Positions 21,799-34,102 of a stretch of DNA of 64,000 bases are shown piece by piece; the stretch's first letter is position 1, and each line of letters starts with the position of its first letter. Both the position numbers and the translations under genes were made by a program. The notes beneath the pieces are model-generated. The model saw only the letters and a program-made list of their open reading frames with translations, was not told where the DNA came from and searched no databases. Source of the DNA: Primulina eburnea (taxonomy: Eukaryota; Streptophyta; Magnoliopsida; Lamiales; Gesneriaceae); NCBI RefSeq assembly GCF_022965805.1, contig NC_133101.1:49680342-49744341 (forward strand), read 5' to 3'.

Positions 21799-23477
21799 AA
21801 TGTAACACCTCTGACTGATTTTATAAAATAACAGCGGAATTTTTCTAAAATTTATTTGAAGGGAGGAAGGATTTAAAAAATTTCTTGACATAAAACATTT
21901 ACAATCAAAAGTATATACATGATCAATCAACTGTTGCATCAAAATACAAAATATCATTTTGATCATGTCTAAATGCTAGTAAAATATCTTCTTCCTTCCA
22001 TCTCTTGTACGCATATGACCCCGGCTCCAATCAACGTCTCGGCTCGTCACTCTTATCTGCATCACATGAAATAACTGAAATGAGTATAAAACTCAGCAAG
22101 TGGAACTCTTACATAACAATCTGTACATATCATACTCTGTAAAACATGGCTTTGAAATCATTAAATACCATCTAACTCTTGAAACATGAAAAACATAGTA
22201 TAACATAACAATAACGATGGTATTTATCTTTTCTCTGTTGGATTGATATCTAAATAGTATCTCTGTCTCTGTACCTATATCTCATCGATATAAAGCGATA
22301 CTCTGTTGGGATATAAGCCTATGGTCATTGATCAACTAATTGCATGCAATCTCTGATATGTATCTATCAATCCAATAAATCATTTGAACTTTCTTTTGGG
22401 CATTATATCGAACACTTTGCATACTCTTTCTTTTGTATTCTCTTTTACACAATTGAGATATATAAAGACCTCTAATATACAACAAAGTGTATTTATACAT
22501 AATATGAATCAAATGGAAGGGAAAAGCATGTTAAAACCATTGAAACACCATACATATATTATCATGTGAGCACAAGGAAATGAATTCCACTTACAACCAA
22601 TGGAAACCTTGATTCTAAACTCTTGGTTGAATTCCTACAACAATAAACCATGAATTGAACCATCAACATCTCAATAATCACAAACCCATACCATAAAACT
22701 CATAAAACCACACAATCAACAAACCCAATTTCTCCTCAACACCATAATCCAAAGAATAAACAAAACCACAAGCTTACCTTAGCTTCTTGAACTCAAAAGA
22801 ACCTTGTTCTCACTTCAATAATCCAACAATAAGCTAGAATTAAAGAAATCAAAGAATGGAATAAGAACCCTAGTTCTCCCTTGAGCTAAATTTTCGAGAA
22901 GTAGAGGAGAGAAACGAGAGAAATGAGAGTAAACTTTGTATTTAATCACTTAAAACTGAAAACACGACTTTACTGTTCATCGACCACGGGTGCGCTAGCT
23001 TCTTCACCGCGGGTGCGCTGCGTGTACTGGTCAACATCCAAAAATATGAAAACGACAACCGCGGGTGCGCTGAGTTCTTACCACGGGTGCGCTCTGGTCT
23101 CTGCCCAAACACCGCGGGTGCGGTTTCTTCTCCAGCGCGGGTGCAGCCTCCCCTGAAGCCAACAACAAGCTTTGCATCTAAAAATCGAATCGTATCGTCG
23201 CTTCTTCTCATACTTCGGCAACACTCTCAACAAGAAAGTTGCACCTCTATGTCTAATCTAACCACTCCGATTGGCCTCATACCAATTTGCACAACATACA
23301 AATTACCATGAATTAAATCGCAACGACGCTACAATATAAACACACATCAACTAAAAACAACAATACTATAAACCATAAATCACAATTCTTAACATCAAAA
23401 ATATACTTAAACTTAACCAAATAGTCCATAGACACAAGAAATCTTAAACCGTACCGTTCACCAAGCTTGGATATTAC
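21799..23477 (-). mobile_element. 5' LTR of G1, 1679 bp
   Basis: In plus-strand orientation it begins TGTAACACCTCTGACTG and ends GCTTGGATATTACA. It is a complete LTR with TG..CA ends on the element strand, next to a primer-binding site. It matches 15915-17199 over the shared part. Confidence 0.9.
22980..23150. repeat. GC-rich ACCGCGGGTGCGC words in the G1 5' LTR
   Basis: Six variants of ACCRCGGGTGCG or AGCGCGGGTGCAG occur within 170 bases. It has one more unit than the cluster in the other LTR (ACCACGGGTGCGCTAG near 22983). Confidence 0.8.
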
Positions 23478-25032
23478 ACTCAGCCAAGGGGGAACAACCA
23501 GGGCAGGGTACGGTCTAGAAAGGTCCAAACCGAGGCCTATGAGAGGTATTTCATGGTGGTCTCGGGCTAGGTGGAATCGGGAGTAGTTAGGGCCGACCTT
23601 GGGGACACCTTCGTGTGTTTGGGGCATCTGAACTTCACAGCTTGCATAGGGTATTAACGGTGGGTTCAGTAGGTCTAGTAAGGGTGCTAGGGGGGGTCCA
23701 GGAGACGATGGTTGGCGGCTGGTCTGAGTGGTTCGAGCGTAGGGTCGAAGAATGGTGCAAGGGTCACGACTAGAGTTGTCTAAGGCAGAGTAGAGAAAAA
23801 TCCAGCAGCCTTTGGTCATGAACTCATGGGTCTTGAGAATTCCAAAAAGTGTGTTTTAGGGGCTGGAGTTGTAGGTTTAAGTCACATTTCAAGTTAGGAA
23901 AATTTTGGTTAAGTTTCGAGTCGATTCGGGTTAAAACAGGGACTCCGGTCCAAGTTTTAAAACGAATCGAATAAGTTCTGTATTGAGCTTGAATTTACTT
24001 CTAAGAATGCTTTTAAATATGTTTTGGGACATTTTAAGGAGTTTGGTAAGTTTCGGGTCAATTTTAGAGGTTCAGAGGTAAAACGGTAATTTTTGGGTTT
24101 TCAGGGGCAAAATGGTCATTTTGCACCCGGGATAAGATTTCGGTACTGGCAGCGCCCTGAGCACATTTTATCATGTTATTAATAGGTTATGCATCGTGTT
24201 TATGATTTTTATGAAATTATGATAAATACGGTGCATGCTTGGTTTTAAGGAAAAGTTACGTATATGCATGTTTTAATTTAGTGGTGAATATGATGATATT
24301 TTTTGAAGGATGAGAATTGGTTGTGACTGACGATGTTTATGTATACGATGACATGAGATATGATGAGCCTGAGGCAAAGGCTCAGTGGATCAGGTAATGT
24401 TGTCGCTGATGTCCCCGCCGCCCGGTACCGTGGTTACACGTAGATGTATCCATCGAATAGAGCTGATACGATAGAGCTGATATGAGAGTCATAACTAATG
24501 AACTAAATTCAATTAAATTAAAATGTATACGTATATGATGACATGCTTTGACACGATATGATTTTACACGACATGTTTATGTTATGCTTTTAAGTTAATG
24601 AAAGATATGTTGAGTATGATATTTTTCACTGCTGTGTGCCATGTATATGTACTTGTTATTCCTGGTACAAGTGTGTTGAGTCTTTAGACTCACTAGACGT
24701 GTGTGATGCAGGTGAGCTAAATGATGAGGAGACTGGAGGTGCCGAACTCTGAGTAGGCAGACCTGGTGCAGGTGACGCAACCCGAGGACCGCATGTTTTC
24801 AGCATTTTGATTCATGAGTTCTAAGAGGAATTAAATATGTTCATACATTAATGATTTTACTGATTTTTACTCGTTTATGGTTACGTTTTATTTTGGATGA
24901 GCTTTGATTAATTTACACCGCCTTATTTTTACTGTCAAATAATTACAAATTATTTGGATGTCTATTTTCGAAAATGGGAGCTTTTGTTTTTTTAAATAAA
25001 ATATCCGCACCTTAAAATGAGTAGACATTATA
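23478..25032 (+). mobile_element. Gypsy solo LTR T (+), right part
   Basis: This continues LTR T after the G1 insertion. It carries the reverse complement of landmarks shared with Z and X (GCATGCTTGGTTTTAA near 24233, TGTCCCCGCCGCCCGGTAC near 24409, GTAGATGTATCCATCG near 24440). It ends GACATTATA at 25032, where the normal CA end is mutated to TA. Confidence 0.7.
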
Positions 25033-25037
25033 TGAGT
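25033..25037 (+). other. Target-site duplication of solo LTR T, right copy
   Basis: TGAGT matches 14940-14944. Confidence 0.7.
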
Positions 25038-25396
25038 TCTCAAAAAGTCTCAATTTTTGTAAAAAAATCAATTGCCAGGTTTAAAATACGACTCGTCACG
25101 TAAAACACCTCAAAAAGCCTTATTTTCGAAAACCCCACATAAAATATACCATACTTTAATTAAGTAGAAATAATCATTTTATAAAAATATTTCCTCTTAC
25201 GGTCGCCACCTCCGTTCCTCGATCGTGTCTCGAATAACCTTTAAAAGACTGTTTTATGCATTTTAATAGAAAATTATATTTTAAACATGTAAACATGCCT
25301 ACCACATTTACTAAACGCCAATAAAATAATTTAATTCGTCATTTTCCATTATTCCTATATTTGGATGCAGATTAATTACCTTATCGCATTTTGGAC
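25038..25396 (-). mobile_element. Gypsy LTR Z (-), right part
   Basis: It continues LTR Z after removal of LTR T and ends at about GGACCTTATA. It is followed by ATTCCTCCCTCCCTTA, the complement of a polypurine tract. It is therefore the 5' end of the 3' LTR of element G2. Confidence 0.5.
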
Positions 25397-26066
25397 CTTA
25401 TAATTCCTCCCTCCCTTAAATGAAATTTCGTCCTCGTAATTAAAACTTACCAAATAACTCCAGGTAGCGACTCCTCATGTCCGCCTCGGTTTCCCAAGTA
25501 GCTTCCTCCTCCTAGTGATTTAGCCACTTGACTTTGAAAATTTATATAACTTTATTTTGGAGTTTTCTTTCTTGCCTATCCATAATTTGTATTGGCCTCT
25601 CCTCGTATGACATATTTGGAGTTAACTACGAGGTTAATATATGTGAAGGATTCGACATGTACTTTCACAGAATCGAAATATTAAACACATTATGCACTGT
25701 GGCTAGCATCGTGGCAACGCCACTCTATAAGCTAATGTCCCAATCTTCTATTAAATCTCAAACAGTCCTATGAACCTAGGATTGAGTTTGTCTTTCTTGC
25801 CGAATCTCATGAAACCGTTCATAGGTGCTACTTTCACAAATACGTGGTCTCCACTGCAAACTCTAGCTTCCTTCGTCGCTTATCAGCATAATTCTTTTGG
25901 CGACTTTGAGCAGTCTTCATTCTATCTCAGATTTTGACTAATAGTTCCGCTGTAGCATGATCAAGTCTGGACTAAATTCTCATCTTTCACCAACCTCGTC
26001 CCAATGTATCGGCGATCTACACTCCTCTCATAAAGTGCCTCATAAGGAGCCATATCTGAAATGTCC
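25397..26066 (-). pseudogene. pol: G2 gypsy 3' internal remnant (integrase end)
   Basis: A polypurine tract (minus strand TAAGGGAGGGAGGAAT) borders decayed coding sequence aligned by eye with the end of G1. GACTCCTCATGTCCGCCTCG and the surrounding bases parallel G1 17270-17310. A minus-strand frame near 26056-25970 still gives MAPYEALYERSVDRRYIGTR, the integrase core end. Everything upstream in pol is deleted. Confidence 0.6.
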
Positions 26067-27790
26067 ACTATTCGTTTTTCTTTAAAAAATACTATATTGA
26101 AACTATTTAAAATAAACCAACCAACTATTATTTGAAAATTCAAAAGAACGCTTTTAAAACATAATGTAGTAACCGTCAACCAACCTTAAGATAAAATTAT
26201 TTCAAAAATAAACATAAATCTAACATCCTCTCAAAATCTCTCAAAAGCATCATAGTCATAAATTTTTTGAAGTAAACTTAGATCATAAACGTAATTTTAT
26301 TAGTGGAAAACTAGCGACGGTCCTCGGGTTGTGTGCACCTTCAGTCTAGTTAGTTCAACCATCAAGACCTCCATCAATAACAACATGCTCACCTGGATCG
26401 ATCACATCTAGTGAGACTATTGACTTAGAAAACCTTAATCATAATGACAAGTAATACATATACATTTACAAGCAACAATGAAAATAATTTTAAGAAAATA
26501 GCTTTCATGAATGTAAACTTTAAATATTTTCCTTTCATCATATACGTATACGTTTCCCTTTTTATTGAGTTCAAATCCTCAATTGTGACTTTCGTATTAG
26601 CTATAGGTCAATGGATCCATCTACGTATTACCATGGTACAGGGCGGCGGGGACATCAGTGATACTCTCACCCATCAACTGAGCCTTGGCCTTACATATAT
26701 CATATCATCGTATTAGTGACAATCAAATCACCTCCTTCGACTTTTCATATTTTCATCACTTATAAAAATCCATACACATATAAATCATTTTTCTTTTAAA
26801 CCAAGCATGCAACATGTTTTTATAACGTTTTATCATAGAATCTCATAAACATAAATATTTTAACATATATTACTGTATTCAGGGCACTGCTAGGGCGTAT
26901 TGCATTTTTCAGGTGTAAAATGGATATTCTGCTCCTGAAACCCTAACTTTCTCAATTTATCCTTAGACTTTAAAACGACGACCAAAATTCGTCCAAAATT
27001 AACATGACACCTTAAAATACACCCATAAATATTTCTTAGACGTAAAATTTAGCTCCTCGACTAATTTCCTAATTCGTTTTTAAACTTAGACGTATATCCT
27101 GGTTTTGACTCGTATTGATTCGAAACTTAACCAAACTTGAACCATGACTTATTAATACCTAACCATACTTTATATAACCTAGACCAAGCAAATTAAGACC
27201 TCTGAACACGCCAAGGAAGCTAATGAAACTTTCTGCCCTGTTTTGAACAAAGCCCTAGCTTCCCAATCATCCCCCCTTTTTCTAACCATTAACCAGCCCA
27301 ACCATACCCTAGCTGACCCTCTTAGGACCATGACTGAACCCTAGGAAAGCTATTGGACAAAGCGTGAGAAGCCTAGAACCCACAGCCACTCAAACCCGAC
27401 CCAAAGTCATGCGCACTCCCCTAAGCCTCACGCGATCACCCTAGCCTTCGAACCAACCCTTGTGCGGCCACCCTAGGACCATCATACAGTCCCCTTAGGT
27501 CTCCTGGTCATGCACTAACAGTATCTAAAAGCCGTGGCCCTCGAGGATACCCTAGCCGAAACCCTAGTCCATATAAACTAAAATTTTTTTTCAAGCCTTC
27601 GTCCCTACTGGTGCAGCCCTCATCAAAGCATCTATGGACTCTTAACATATTGGAATAATATCCCTTCAAGCAACCCTACCATGGCAGCCCTTTGTGCATC
27701 ATTAGGAAGAGATTTAAAAAAGGTAGCCCCTTTGTGCATCATTAGGAAGAGATTTAAAAAAAGAAAACTCTACTTTTATACATATAAAGC
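26067..27790 (-). mobile_element. Gypsy LTR-like block X (-)
   Basis: Related to LTR Z by the landmarks listed there, and to T in reverse complement. It lies directly after the G2 internal remnant, so it may be the 5' LTR of that element after a large internal deletion. Edges are approximate. A 40-bp tandem duplication lies near its right end. Confidence 0.45.
27684..27763. repeat. 40-bp tandem duplication
   Basis: The unit with TTTGTGCATCATTAGGAAGA and GATTTAAAAA occurs twice with a 40-base period and only one or two differences. Confidence 0.9.
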
Positions 27791-30700
27791 CATAAATTCT
27801 AAAATACTAAATAAAATAACTTAACATTTCTGACAATCAATATAAATTAATAATTAAAATCTCAAGTGCATAAAAATAAATCATCAAATAACAAAAAATC
27901 CTACTTCAACATTTAAAAAATCAACTAACATAAAATTAAAGCTTACAAATATTTCTAATAAAATCATTAACATAATCTTTAAATCATTAATCTATAAAGC
28001 TAGTGCGAAAACATAAATACCCTCGGGTGTATACTGCTACACTCGATCCACTCAAGCGTCAGCGCCTCCCATAATACCATCAAATCATTCATCATACAAA
28101 CCTAGTGATTCTAATGACTCAGCACGTTCTAAACATGTATATAAAATAATACATATACAATCACAAGCATTTAAATCATACTTTTATTTAAAATAGCTTT
28201 AGATCATAATTAAACAATTTAAAATAAACTTAAGCATAAACAAACCATTTAAAAATCACTTTAATTATCATCATAAATCATATATCAAAAATTCATTTTA
28301 ATCATAAAGCTTTAAATCATATATCATTTTGGGTGAAGTTTGATCCTTGAAAGTGACTAGCTTTTATCCTCCGGTCGACTGATCAGTTTTCAGCTCCACA
28401 TGGCCTATGGGGACGGGCACTAGGCACCGCCATGAAAATACGATCGTTGGAATCTCTCTGGGCTTTTTCCCGTAAACAAAATCCCTCTAGGGCCTTTTCT
28501 CTCACGACATCCCCATAAATAAAATTATAAGTTCACCGTTCCTTCTTAAAACGAATCCCCCACAAATGGTAAGTTCATCGTTCCTTCTTAAAACGGATCC
28601 CTCACCTATCCTCTTTGTCATAGTCAATTCACATTCCTCAAAATATTTTTTTCTTTTCTTTAAAAATCATAAAATATTATAACTTTCCAAAAATAACATT
28701 TTAGACAGTAAAAATTGCACAGTTTTATTATAAATCATAAAATATCATGTTTTTAGCAAAATCATCATATTAAATCATAAAATATCATTTAGAATGCGTT
28801 ATGATCCTTCGGGACGCTGCCAAGCGTTTACGTATTTTCCTAAGTGTAAAATTACCGTTTTTCCCTAAACGTAAAAAATCTCTATTTTATCTTTTTCTCA
28901 CTTTAATGACATGGGCATATTCTAAATAATTATTTAAGTTTAAATATAATTTTTCATAATTTTATTCCGCTTAAATCTAGGCGTTTCAATTAAGTCTTTA
29001 ATTAACGTTTCGCAAGGGTCGATTAAATCTAGGATAAAAAACTCATTATTTTCTACCCAAATTTTAAACTTAACATTTTTATTACATATTCTACCATTGT
29101 AAGCCATAAACCACACCCGTGGACCTATGATTCCAATTTTAATCTTTAAGATCTCGCTTTTGACACATGCAAGGACACACCGAGCCATCTCCTAAAATAC
29201 TCAAGCCATGGTCGAGCCACCTCGAGCCAAACCCGATCCAACCAACCTAGGCACCCTATTGACCAAGCCCAGCCCAAAGAACCTAGCCCTAGCTCGCTCA
29301 AACTCGTCTAGAACCTGATCTTGTTCTGCATGTGTGTGTGCGTGAGTCACCTTGGGGTACTAGGACTCTAACTTGTCTAGGACTCTCCTAGCCCTTAAGC
29401 ACTTGACACCTTGTGACCCTAACCATCACTGGACCATTCCTAGACCCAACCTAAGCCCAGCCCAGCCCCTGACCACGCTCACAGACAACCTGAAGCCAAC
29501 AGAAGCTGCGCGCTATCCCTTGTTCTCTCAATATTCTCGTGTTTTGCTCGAGCCAGCAGCGGGCCCAGTCACTGACCCGACCCCTGCCCATCACCATAGG
29601 ACCCTGATGGACCGTCCTAGTTTGTGCCCAGGCCAGCCGCAACCCCTCTCTGCTGCTGCGATTCCCTACAAGCTCGCGTGAGGAGTCCTTAGCTCCACGG
29701 GACTCAGCCAAAGCTACAAACAAGGAGTCCTAGCCATGCTAGGACCCTTCCTGACCCTGACCCATGTCCAGACCAGGCCTCAACTCAAGCCTCAGCCAAC
29801 CCGTGAGTCCCCATGCAAAGAAACGAGCCACATGACTCAAGTGCAACTATAAAACCCCATGGCTCCTTCTTTAATTCTTGCCCACGGTTCCAGCTTGGTT
29901 TTATTTTCAATATTATCATGCTCTGTTCACAATTCAATCATATTTTATCATGGTTTGGCAGCGTAATCGATGGATTCAAAAACGTTTTTAAAACAAACGT
30001 GAAATCATCGTATTTTTGAAAATAAACGTTTTCCCGTAAAATATATCAAACACCTATATTTTTCATATATAAAAAATTAAATCATGCATAATATTATTTT
30101 TATGATGTTTAAAAGAGTTTAGGAACGTTCCTTTGCATTTATAACGCTCAAATATACGATCGTTGGCGAGGGTGCGATGTTGGACGACCAGACGACGAAG
30201 AACACAAGCCTTTTCCATCCTCCTTATTTTTTAAAATATTGAATTGTGTGCTTGGTGAATTATGGCTGATAGGTTGCTGAATTGTGAGGTTTCAAAGACC
30301 TAGGACACTTATTTATAAATAAAATTAACATATTATTGGGCTTTGGTTTTGGGCTTGCAAGCTTAAGGGTAATTGAGCATACTTAAATTAATTAAATTAG
30401 GCTCAATAACACTTATTTAATTAAAACATAAAAGTTTATAAAATTAATTTCCCAAAAATAGTATTTTTGATATTTTAAAACTCCTTGTTAGCCCAAAACC
30501 GGCTTTTATGGAAAAATCGAGCTCAACTCATAAAGTAATTCGAACTCCAACATTTTTAGAATAATTATATCATTTTTAAATAATATCATGAAGCCTTGCC
30601 CTTATTCAATGAAAAATACTTCTTCTTATCTTGGTCGTCCCCGTTCTCCTTTTCCGTGCCTATTATCGAATATTCTGGTAAAATTTTTAATTTCATGTAA

Positions 30701-30852
30701 TCATGTCATATTATCATCTAATTATGCAATCATGTATTTAATCATATAATAAATATTATGCAAGCATTTGAAAGCAATTAAATAAAACAATTAAGCAATT
30801 AAAATAATTTGCATGCATGAGGTTTACATAGGTTGGTTTTTCGGACGTTGCA
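27791..30852 (-). mobile_element. Gypsy LTR-like block Y (-)
   Basis: This 3-kb non-coding block has the general layout of the other Tekay-type LTRs (a CCTCGGG..TGACTCAG segment near 28020-28120). On the minus strand it starts TGCAACGTCCGAAAAACC at about 30853. No coding frame of retroelement type is seen, and open frames such as 29373-29681 look random. The left edge is uncertain. Confidence 0.4.
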
Positions 30853-31156
30853 TGCTATTTTTCCAAAATGGTCATCGAAAACTTTGAGAATTCACCAATT
30901 GGAGAATTTGTTTTGGTTTTGAATAACTCAAGATAAAATATAAAGCCATATGATATGCTCGAAGACTGCCAATCTAAATCTGTAAATTTGACAGAGACTG
31001 ATGTACAATGTATATTGTAGAGGTCCTGATTGTCAATATAAGCATCACCTTGTTTTGAATCTTGATTATTTGAAGGAGAATGAACCGGAGAAGTACAGTG
31101 TCAGTTCAATTTCCAACATGTTCCTCTTCTGAGCTTATATATTTCAACTTCATCCA
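30853..31156 (-). pseudogene. gag: Old Sirevirus gag (F), segment 3
   Basis: This segment continues the minus-strand gag of element F on the far side of the C2 insertion. At the ATCCA duplication the protein-like frame from 44340-44113 runs on into LDEVEIYKLRRGTCWKLN. Beyond that the similarity fades. It is degenerate and short. Confidence 0.35.
31152..31156 (+). other. Target-site duplication of C2, left copy
   Basis: ATCCA matches 44108-44112. Confidence 0.9.
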
Positions 31157-31978
31157 TGAAGGGAAATCATAATTCCGTATTTAATTGATATATTTTCTAA
31201 TTTAAAGTATTTCCCTAATATTATTTTTCCTTGTTGATTTAAATTGAGTATAATATTTAATGTGATTTTGTCTTTCTATGATAATGAGATAATTATGTAA
31301 ATATATATTCTAGATATGATATCAATGTTTAAATATAGTTTATTTCTAATAAAACTCTACCTTCCTTATGAAATATGTTTCCTTGTGAGGTAAAACATCT
31401 ATAAATAAGGTATCAAGGACATTGGAAAAGGGCTTCTTGAATATCGATCATACATACACGGAGTGAAGATTTTTCAAAGAAGAATAATTCTCGAAGCCGT
31501 TAATGTTTGAAGAGTGGTGATCACCGTGTTGCTTTGAATGTTTCCAACATCTACAGACAACATCCGTAACGATGTTGACTGAAGATTGCATCTAATTGAT
31601 CGTGGTTTTCGGGATCAAGTTTTGCTTTCTTATTATTGGTAGTTGTTAGAAAGCTTTATTTTCTCAAAGTGTTGAGGAAATTGATTTTTCTGAAAATCAC
31701 TAGTGATAGGTTTTTGTGTAAACTATTTGGTTTTCTAGTGATTAATTTTTGCCATAAGGCACCACACAAGTATTTATACTTGTACAAATCTAATCTCGTC
31801 CATTTATTTATTTAAACTAAATTTGTATTACAAAATATAATATTCCACTGCATGTTGTCCAATATGTTGTAACATCTAGCACAACACTTAATTCTGAAAA
31901 GACAAAAATTTGCATTCTATACTGATTTGGTTATGTTAGATATACTTTATTAACTATCGAACAACACGAGTTCTTACA
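31157..31978 (+). mobile_element. 5' LTR of C2
   Basis: It matches 43272-44107 throughout with scattered substitutions and small indels, TG..CA ended. It contains a TATA box (31400-31409) and two copies of the TGTTG/CAACA palindrome (31525-31565, 31851-31890). Confidence 0.93.
31400..31409 (+). promoter_or_regulatory. TATA box of the C2 5' LTR
   Basis: TCTATAAATAAGG in mid-LTR is a canonical plant TATA box. The 3' LTR has the matching TCTATAAATGAGG. Confidence 0.6.
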
Positions 31979-31980
31979 AG

Positions 31981-31992
31981 TGGTATCATATC
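31981..31992 (+). other. Primer-binding site of C2, degenerate
   Basis: TGGTATCATATC two bases after the 5' LTR matches the TGGTATCAGAGC initiator-Met primer site with two changes. Confidence 0.75.
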
Positions 31993-32052
31993 TTACTCTT
32001 GATATACTAAGTGTTGATTCTGGTTTTTGTTTTGTTTGACAGAACTAATCAA

Positions 32053-33381
32053 ATGGACACTTCATTTGCAAGCGCAGCAATTCGACCACCAATCATAGAT
32101 GGTAACAATTACAGCCTATGGAAGGTCAAAATAAGATACTACATAAAATCCATAGATGAACGGGCATGGCAGCGTGTCATCAATGGATGAACTTCACCAG
32201 TCATGATAGATCAAGAAGGTGACAACTTGCCAAAACCTGAAACTGACTGGACTGCTGATGAAGTGCAAAATTTGAACTACAACTCAAAGGCATTGAATGC
32301 TATATTTACATAGGTTGACATGAACATGTTCAGTTTAATCACAAACTGTACTTCTGCTAAAAGTGCATGTGATACTCTCCAAAGACACTGTGAAGGTTCT
32401 GAAAGTGTGCGACGAACCAGATTGACGATGCTCACTTCCAAATTCGAGATGATGAGGATGGAAGAATCAAAGAACATACTCGATTACGATCGTCGCCTAC
32501 GATAAATTGCTAATGAGGCATTTAGTATTGGAGACTCTATCTCCAATGAGCGTCTAGTAAGCAAGGTCCTCCATTCTCTGCCCGAAAGATTCAACATAAA
32601 AATTTGTGCAATAGATGAGGCTAAGGACACTTCTCAGATGGCTTTGGAAGACCTTATCAGTTCACTACGCACTTTTGAGATGAACCTGGACATGCAGAAG
32701 AAGGATAAAGGGAAGACAATTGTACTCCAAGCTTCAAATGACTCCAACAATGAACTCCTTCAAATATCTCAAGAACTCAATGATTCTGATCTCTGCGAGG
32801 ATTCTATCTCATTTATCACAAAGAAATTTGGTGATTACTTGAAACGAATCAGAGATAAGAAGAAGGATGCATAACCATCTAAATTTCCAAGCCTTCCTGC
32901 ACCTGAAAGGTCACAAAAGTACCCTGCCAAGCAACAATTTCAACCAAGGACTGAAGGCAAGGGAAAATACAATTAAAAAAGGTATGATTCAGTGCAGTGT
33001 AGAGAGTGCAAGTGCTTTGGACACTATGCCGATGAATGTGCTAACAGATTGCGAAAAAACAAAGGCTACAATGTGTCTCTAAGCGATGAGGAATCCGATG
33101 CTGAGGAGAAATCCACTGATGAAGAAAATCAAACCTCCTTGACTGCATCATTGATAGAAAATCTCAGATTGCAGGTGAATCCTTTAGGTATTGCCCTAGG
33201 TGTTGGCACACATGGCCGCAACATCTGCAAAAACTCAGTATGTTTGAAATCCATAACTTCTGGAAATTTGAGTGGAGATGATGAATCAGAAGCTGATGAT
33301 GAAGAAATCACTCTTGAGAGTGTGCAAAAGCTTTATGAAGAGTTGTTTGAAGATTGGAACAAAAGAAACAAGTTGAACTGA
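32053..33381 (+). pseudogene. gag: Gag of C2 with first zinc knuckle
   Basis: It starts MDTSFASAAIRPPIIDGNNY, then SLWKVKIRYYIKS, the UBN2-type copia capsid. Later come TRLTMLTSKFEMMRMEESKN, SKVLHSLPERFNIKICAIDE and a CCHC knuckle (CRECKCFGHYADEC, near 32998-33040). Stops at about 32188, 32311 and 32503 interrupt the frame, the third being a likely CAA-to-TAA change. A stop at 32872 and a frame change precede the zinc knuckle, and an acidic tail follows it. Length and order fit Sirevirus gag. Confidence 0.88.
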
Positions 33382-33387
33382 AGTCTT

Positions 33388-33960
33388 ATGAAAGAGAACA
33401 TTGATCTAAAATCCGTAGTTGCCAAACTTGAAGTAATTCTAAGCAAAAAAGACTTAGAACTGGGAAAGACCAAAGAAGAACTTCAAAAGGCAACTGAAAC
33501 CTTGCCCAAGTTTACTTCGAGCACATCAAAGCTTGAATCCATACTTTCGATGGGAAGAGATGACAAGAAGGGTCTAGGGTTCAAAGACAGTGTGCATGAA
33601 ACTGGTGAATTTTCAAAACCCACTGTCTTTGTGAAAGAAAAAACTGAAACATTCACACCGCCACAATCTACACCTTCAACCAAAAGCTTTCCACCGAAAA
33701 GACAACCCACTACACCTCTTACTAAGAAGAGAAAACGAAGGTATGTATGTCATTACTGCTTTAAGCCTGGACATATCAGGCCATATTGTTTTAAACTCAG
33801 GGATGATCGCATGAATCAAAAGTCGAGTCGGATGTTGCCCCGAATGTTGTCCAACATTTCCCGCAACACCTCTCACCATCGACCTACAGTAAGACAAATT
33901 TGGGTATCGAAGGTAAAACTCACTGTGAAGTAGTTTACACTTCGTTAAAAACTAATACTG
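33388..33960 (+). pseudogene. gag: Gag C-terminal coiled coil and second zinc knuckle of C2
   Basis: This open piece encodes a Lys/Glu-rich coiled coil (SVVAKLEVILSKKDLELGKT) and a second CCHC knuckle (CHYCFKPGHIRPYC). It drifts into a wrong frame near 33800. In the neighbouring frame the protein continues through one TGTTG/CAACA palindrome towards the protease. Confidence 0.8.
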
Positions 33961-34035
33961 TAGGTCATTGGTACTTTGATAGTGGAAGCTCTAGCCATAT
34001 GACAGGTTCAAGAGTAACATCTCATCGATTATGTT
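33960..34035 (+). pseudogene. Aspartic protease of C2
   Basis: GHWYFDSGSSSHMTGSRV carries the copia protease active site (DSG, with the HMTG follow-up). The frame stops at TGA near 34036 shortly after the active site. Confidence 0.8.
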
Positions 34036-34102
34036 GAACAAAATTTTGGCAGAGTAAACCTATGGAGGGGGAGCCAAAGGAAAAATTGTTGGAAAGGGTA
34101 CT

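Larger units (their letters stand above)
15915..23477 (-). mobile_element. Ty3/gypsy chromovirus G1, Tekay (Del) type
   Basis: Reading on the minus strand: 5' LTR (23477-21799), initiator-Met primer-binding site, gag, protease, RT, RNase H, integrase, chromodomain, polypurine tract and a 3' LTR (17199-15915). RT before integrase defines gypsy. The C-terminal chromodomain with GPFEILDRV and [17 protein letters not shown] is Tekay style. The 3' LTR lacks its last 353 bases, so that end and its target duplication are lost. Gag-pol is broken by several frameshifts. Confidence 0.9.

Noticed and set aside
29373..29681. 102-codon Pro/Leu-rich ORF
   Set aside because: It is a chance frame in a locally GC-richer part of LTR block Y, with no motif or homologous frame in related LTRs.
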